Shown: in pieces, positions 7,409 to 9,214 of the stretch
How positions within the stretch are numbered: the stretch's first letter is position 1
Layout of the letters: each line of letters starts with the position of its first letter
Source: Pseudomonadota bacterium
Lineage (GTDB): Bacteria > Bdellovibrionota_C > UBA2361 > OMIW01
Direction of reading: 5' to 3'
DNA: 9,214 bases
Assembly (NCBI GenBank): GCA_900299205.1
Contig: OMIW01000083.1
Location: forward strand, 1-9,214
Program-made: the position numbers and the translations under genes
Notes under the pieces: model-generated
The model's input: only the letters and a program-made list of their open reading frames with translations
What the model was told of the DNA's origin: nothing
Database searches by the model: none

Positions 7409-9214
7409 ATGAACGCACCATCCTACGTCACCAATCAGGAGCTACTTCAATGGATTGAGGAGGTAGCCGCGCTTACTAAGCCAAAAGACATCTATTGGTG
7501 TGACGGTTCTGAGGAAGAGTACAATCGACTTTGTCAGGCTCTCGTCGATGCCGGCACGTTTAAGAGACTCAACCCTATCAAGCGTCCTCATTCGTATCTT
7601 GCGTGGTCAGACCCCTCCGATGTAGCGAGGGTCGAAGACAAAACCTTCATAAATTCTATAAGGAAGAGTGACGCTGGACCAACCAACAACTGGCGAGACC
7701 CGAAAGAGATGAAGGCGACGCTCCATCAGCTGTTTGATGGCTGTATGGCAGGGCGCACGATGTACGTCATTCCGTTTAGCATGGGACCGATAGGCTCGCC
7801 CATATCGCACATTGGAATTGAAATATCTGACAGCGCATACGTCGCGGTTAGTATGCGGATCATGACCCGTATGGGACGGGGGGTGATTCAAGCGCTCGGG
7901 GATAAGACCTTTGTTCGATGCCTGCACACCGTCGGTGCCCCTCTTGCTGAAGGGCAGAAAGATGCGCCGTGGCCGTGCAATCCTGAAACCAAATACATCT
8001 GCCACTTCCCTGAAGAGAAGCTCATCATGTCGTACGGCTCAGGGTACGGCGGCAATGCACTGCTCGGAAAGAAATGCTTCGCGCTTCGGATCGCCTCCTC
8101 CATGGCCCGGGAGCAAAACTGGCTCGCGGAGCACATGCTCATCCTTGGGGTCGAATCTCCGAAGAAGGAAAAAACGTACGTCGCGGCTGCGTTCCCTTCG
8201 GCGTGCGGGAAAACAAACTTCGCGATGCTCGTGCCGCCTAAGGAGATGGATGGCTGGAAAGTTTCGTGTATTGGCGATGATATCGCATGGATTAAACCCG
8301 ATGAATCGGGACACCTTCGCGGGATAAATCCCGAGGCGGGGTTCTTTGGGGTTGCTCCGGGAACAAATTACGAAACCAACCCTAACGCGATGGCGACCAT
8401 TGAGAAGAATACCATCTTCACAAATGTCGCTCTGACCGCAGATGGTGATGTGTGGTGGGAGGGGATGACCAAGGAAGTCCCGGAGGGGCTCACCGATTGG
8501 CGAGGCCAACCGTACGACAAGAATAGCGGTAAACCCGCTGCTCATCCGAACGCCCGATTTACCGCTCCCGCGTCGCAGTGCCCCGTCATCGACCCCGCCT
8601 GGGAAGATCCCGCTGGCGTCCCTATCAGTGCGCTGATATTCGGAGGACGACGAAGTACCACCGTCCCCCTCGTCTATCAGGCATTTAACTGGAATTACGG
8701 CGTCTATGCGGCGGCAACGATGGGCTCAGAAACAACGGCAGCTGCGATGGGACAGCAAGGGGTTGTTCGTCGAGATCCGTTTGCGATGCTTCCGTTCATG
8801 GGATATCACGCAGGTGACTACTTCAATCACTGGCTCAATTTCGGTCGGAATCTCCCGAATCCACCCCGTATATTTGGGGTGAACTGGTTCCGCAAGGATG
8901 AAAATGGAAAGTTCCTCTGGCCAGGATTCGGCGAGAATATGCGGATCCTCAAGTGGATTGTGGATCGCACTCACGGTCGAGTCACTGCCATCGAGAGCCC
9001 CCTCGGTTGGGTCCCTCGGTTCGATGATATCGATTGGCGCGGGGCCGATTATTCGCGAGAAAAGTTTCAGGCGGCGATGTCGGTCGATGCAGAGCTGTGG
9101 AAACAGGAGATTCTCTCACACGAGAGCCTCTTCTCTGCGCTCTATGACAAACTGCCGAAGGAGTTCATCCTCATTCGGGAGCTCATCCTCTCTGCCCTCT
9201 GGCGATCGCCAGAG
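7409..9214 (+). CDS. pckG: Phosphoenolpyruvate carboxykinase (GTP), 3'-truncated by the window
   Basis: This enzyme converts oxaloacetate and GTP to phosphoenolpyruvate, GDP and CO2, the entry step of gluconeogenesis, in the cytoplasm. The frame is open for 602 codons to the right edge with no stop; the family is about 600-620 residues, so only a short tail is missing. ATG 7409 follows AAGGGGG (7393-7399) by 9 nt. Visible hallmarks are RVEDKT (74-79, substrate arginine), IPFSMGP (121-127), YGSGYGGN (209-216) followed by LLGKKC (metal-site lysines at 221-222), H242, kinase-1a P-loop FPSACGKTN (262-270) with the reactive Cys266, IGDDIAW (288-294, metal aspartates), [12 protein letters not shown] (381-392), GGRR (412-415), a mobile lid near 440-451, and the guanine-binding phenylalanines at 494, 502 and 507 with N510 in PGFGEN. 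The guanine pocket marks the GTP class and not the ATP class. No key residue is missing. It is separated by 279 nt from the VWA operon and is probably unrelated to it in function. Confidence 0.98.
   Translation, partial: MNAPSYVTNQELLQWIEEVAALTKPKDIYWCDGSEEEYNRLCQALVDAGTFKRLNPIKRPHSYLAWSDPSDVARVEDKTFINSIRKSDAGPTNNWRDPKEMKATLHQLFDGCMAGRTMYVIPFSMGPIGSPISHIGIEISDSAYVAVSMRIMTRMGRGVIQALGDKTFVRCLHTVGAPLAEGQKDAPWPCNPETKYICHFPEEKLIMSYGSGYGGNALLGKKCFALRIASSMAREQNWLAEHMLILGVESPKKEKTYVAAAFPSACGKTNFAMLVPPKEMDGWKVSCIGDDIAWIKPDESGHLRGINPEAGFFGVAPGTNYETNPNAMATIEKNTIFTNVALTADGDVWWEGMTKEVPEGLTDWRGQPYDKNSGKPAAHPNARFTAPASQCPVIDPAWEDPAGVPISALIFGGRRSTTVPLVYQAFNWNYGVYAAATMGSETTAAAMGQQGVVRRDPFAMLPFMGYHAGDYFNHWLNFGRNLPNPPRIFGVNWFRKDENGKFLWPGFGENMRILKWIVDRTHGRVTAIESPLGWVPRFDDIDWRGADYSREKFQAAMSVDAELWKQEILSHESLFSALYDKLPKEFILIRELILSALWRSPE

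Noticed and set aside
8039-8545. 168-codon minus-strand open frame inside the carboxykinase gene
   Set aside because: It is antisense to a highly conserved enzyme region covering the P-loop; no independent coding evidence.

Overview
The window carries one strand-uniform gene cluster followed by an unrelated metabolic gene. All six coding regions are on the + strand, and the first and last are cut by the window edges. The order is: a Gln/Gly-rich protein (C-terminal part only, 3-824), a MoxR-type AAA+ ATPase (889-1890), a DUF58 protein (1921-2793), a BatA-like membrane protein (2802-4610), a large membrane protein with two VWA domains and a glutamine-amidotransferase-like fold (4607-7129), a 279-nt non-coding gap, and GTP-dependent phosphoenolpyruvate carboxykinase (7409 to the right edge, missing only its last few residues).

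The first five genes look like a single operon. The gaps are 64, 30, 8 and -4 nt, and a Shine-Dalgarno sequence sits at each of the last three starts. This is a MoxR/VWA ('Bat'-like) locus. In such loci a cytoplasmic AAA+ chaperone and a cytoplasmic DUF58 protein are encoded next to membrane-anchored VWA proteins. By the positive-inside rule, the two large membrane proteins here should expose their VWA, Ig-like and amidotransferase-like domains on the outer (periplasmic) face. The inferred picture is an ATP-driven metal-dependent adhesion/assembly module acting across the inner membrane. The substrate is not known from sequence, and in most relatives of this locus it is not known either.

Points that stand out are: (i) a metal site (MIDAS) that has decayed in the BatA-like protein but is intact in the DUF58 protein and in both VWA domains of the large protein; (ii) a VWA domain that appears to be inserted inside a cysteine-less amidotransferase-like domain; (iii) a long low-complexity region in the first gene that switches composition partway; (iv) a 10-bp direct repeat upstream of the carboxykinase gene.

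Organism: base composition is moderate (roughly half G+C by eye). The combination of this five-gene locus with a GTP-type carboxykinase fits a Gram-negative bacterium of the Planctomycetes/Verrucomicrobia or a Bdellovibrio/delta-type lineage. This is a weak inference, and no marker in the window fixes the phylum. I saw no mobile element, CRISPR array, tRNA or rRNA. The locus is a variant of a known but poorly characterised family and not a clearly new defence or mobile system.
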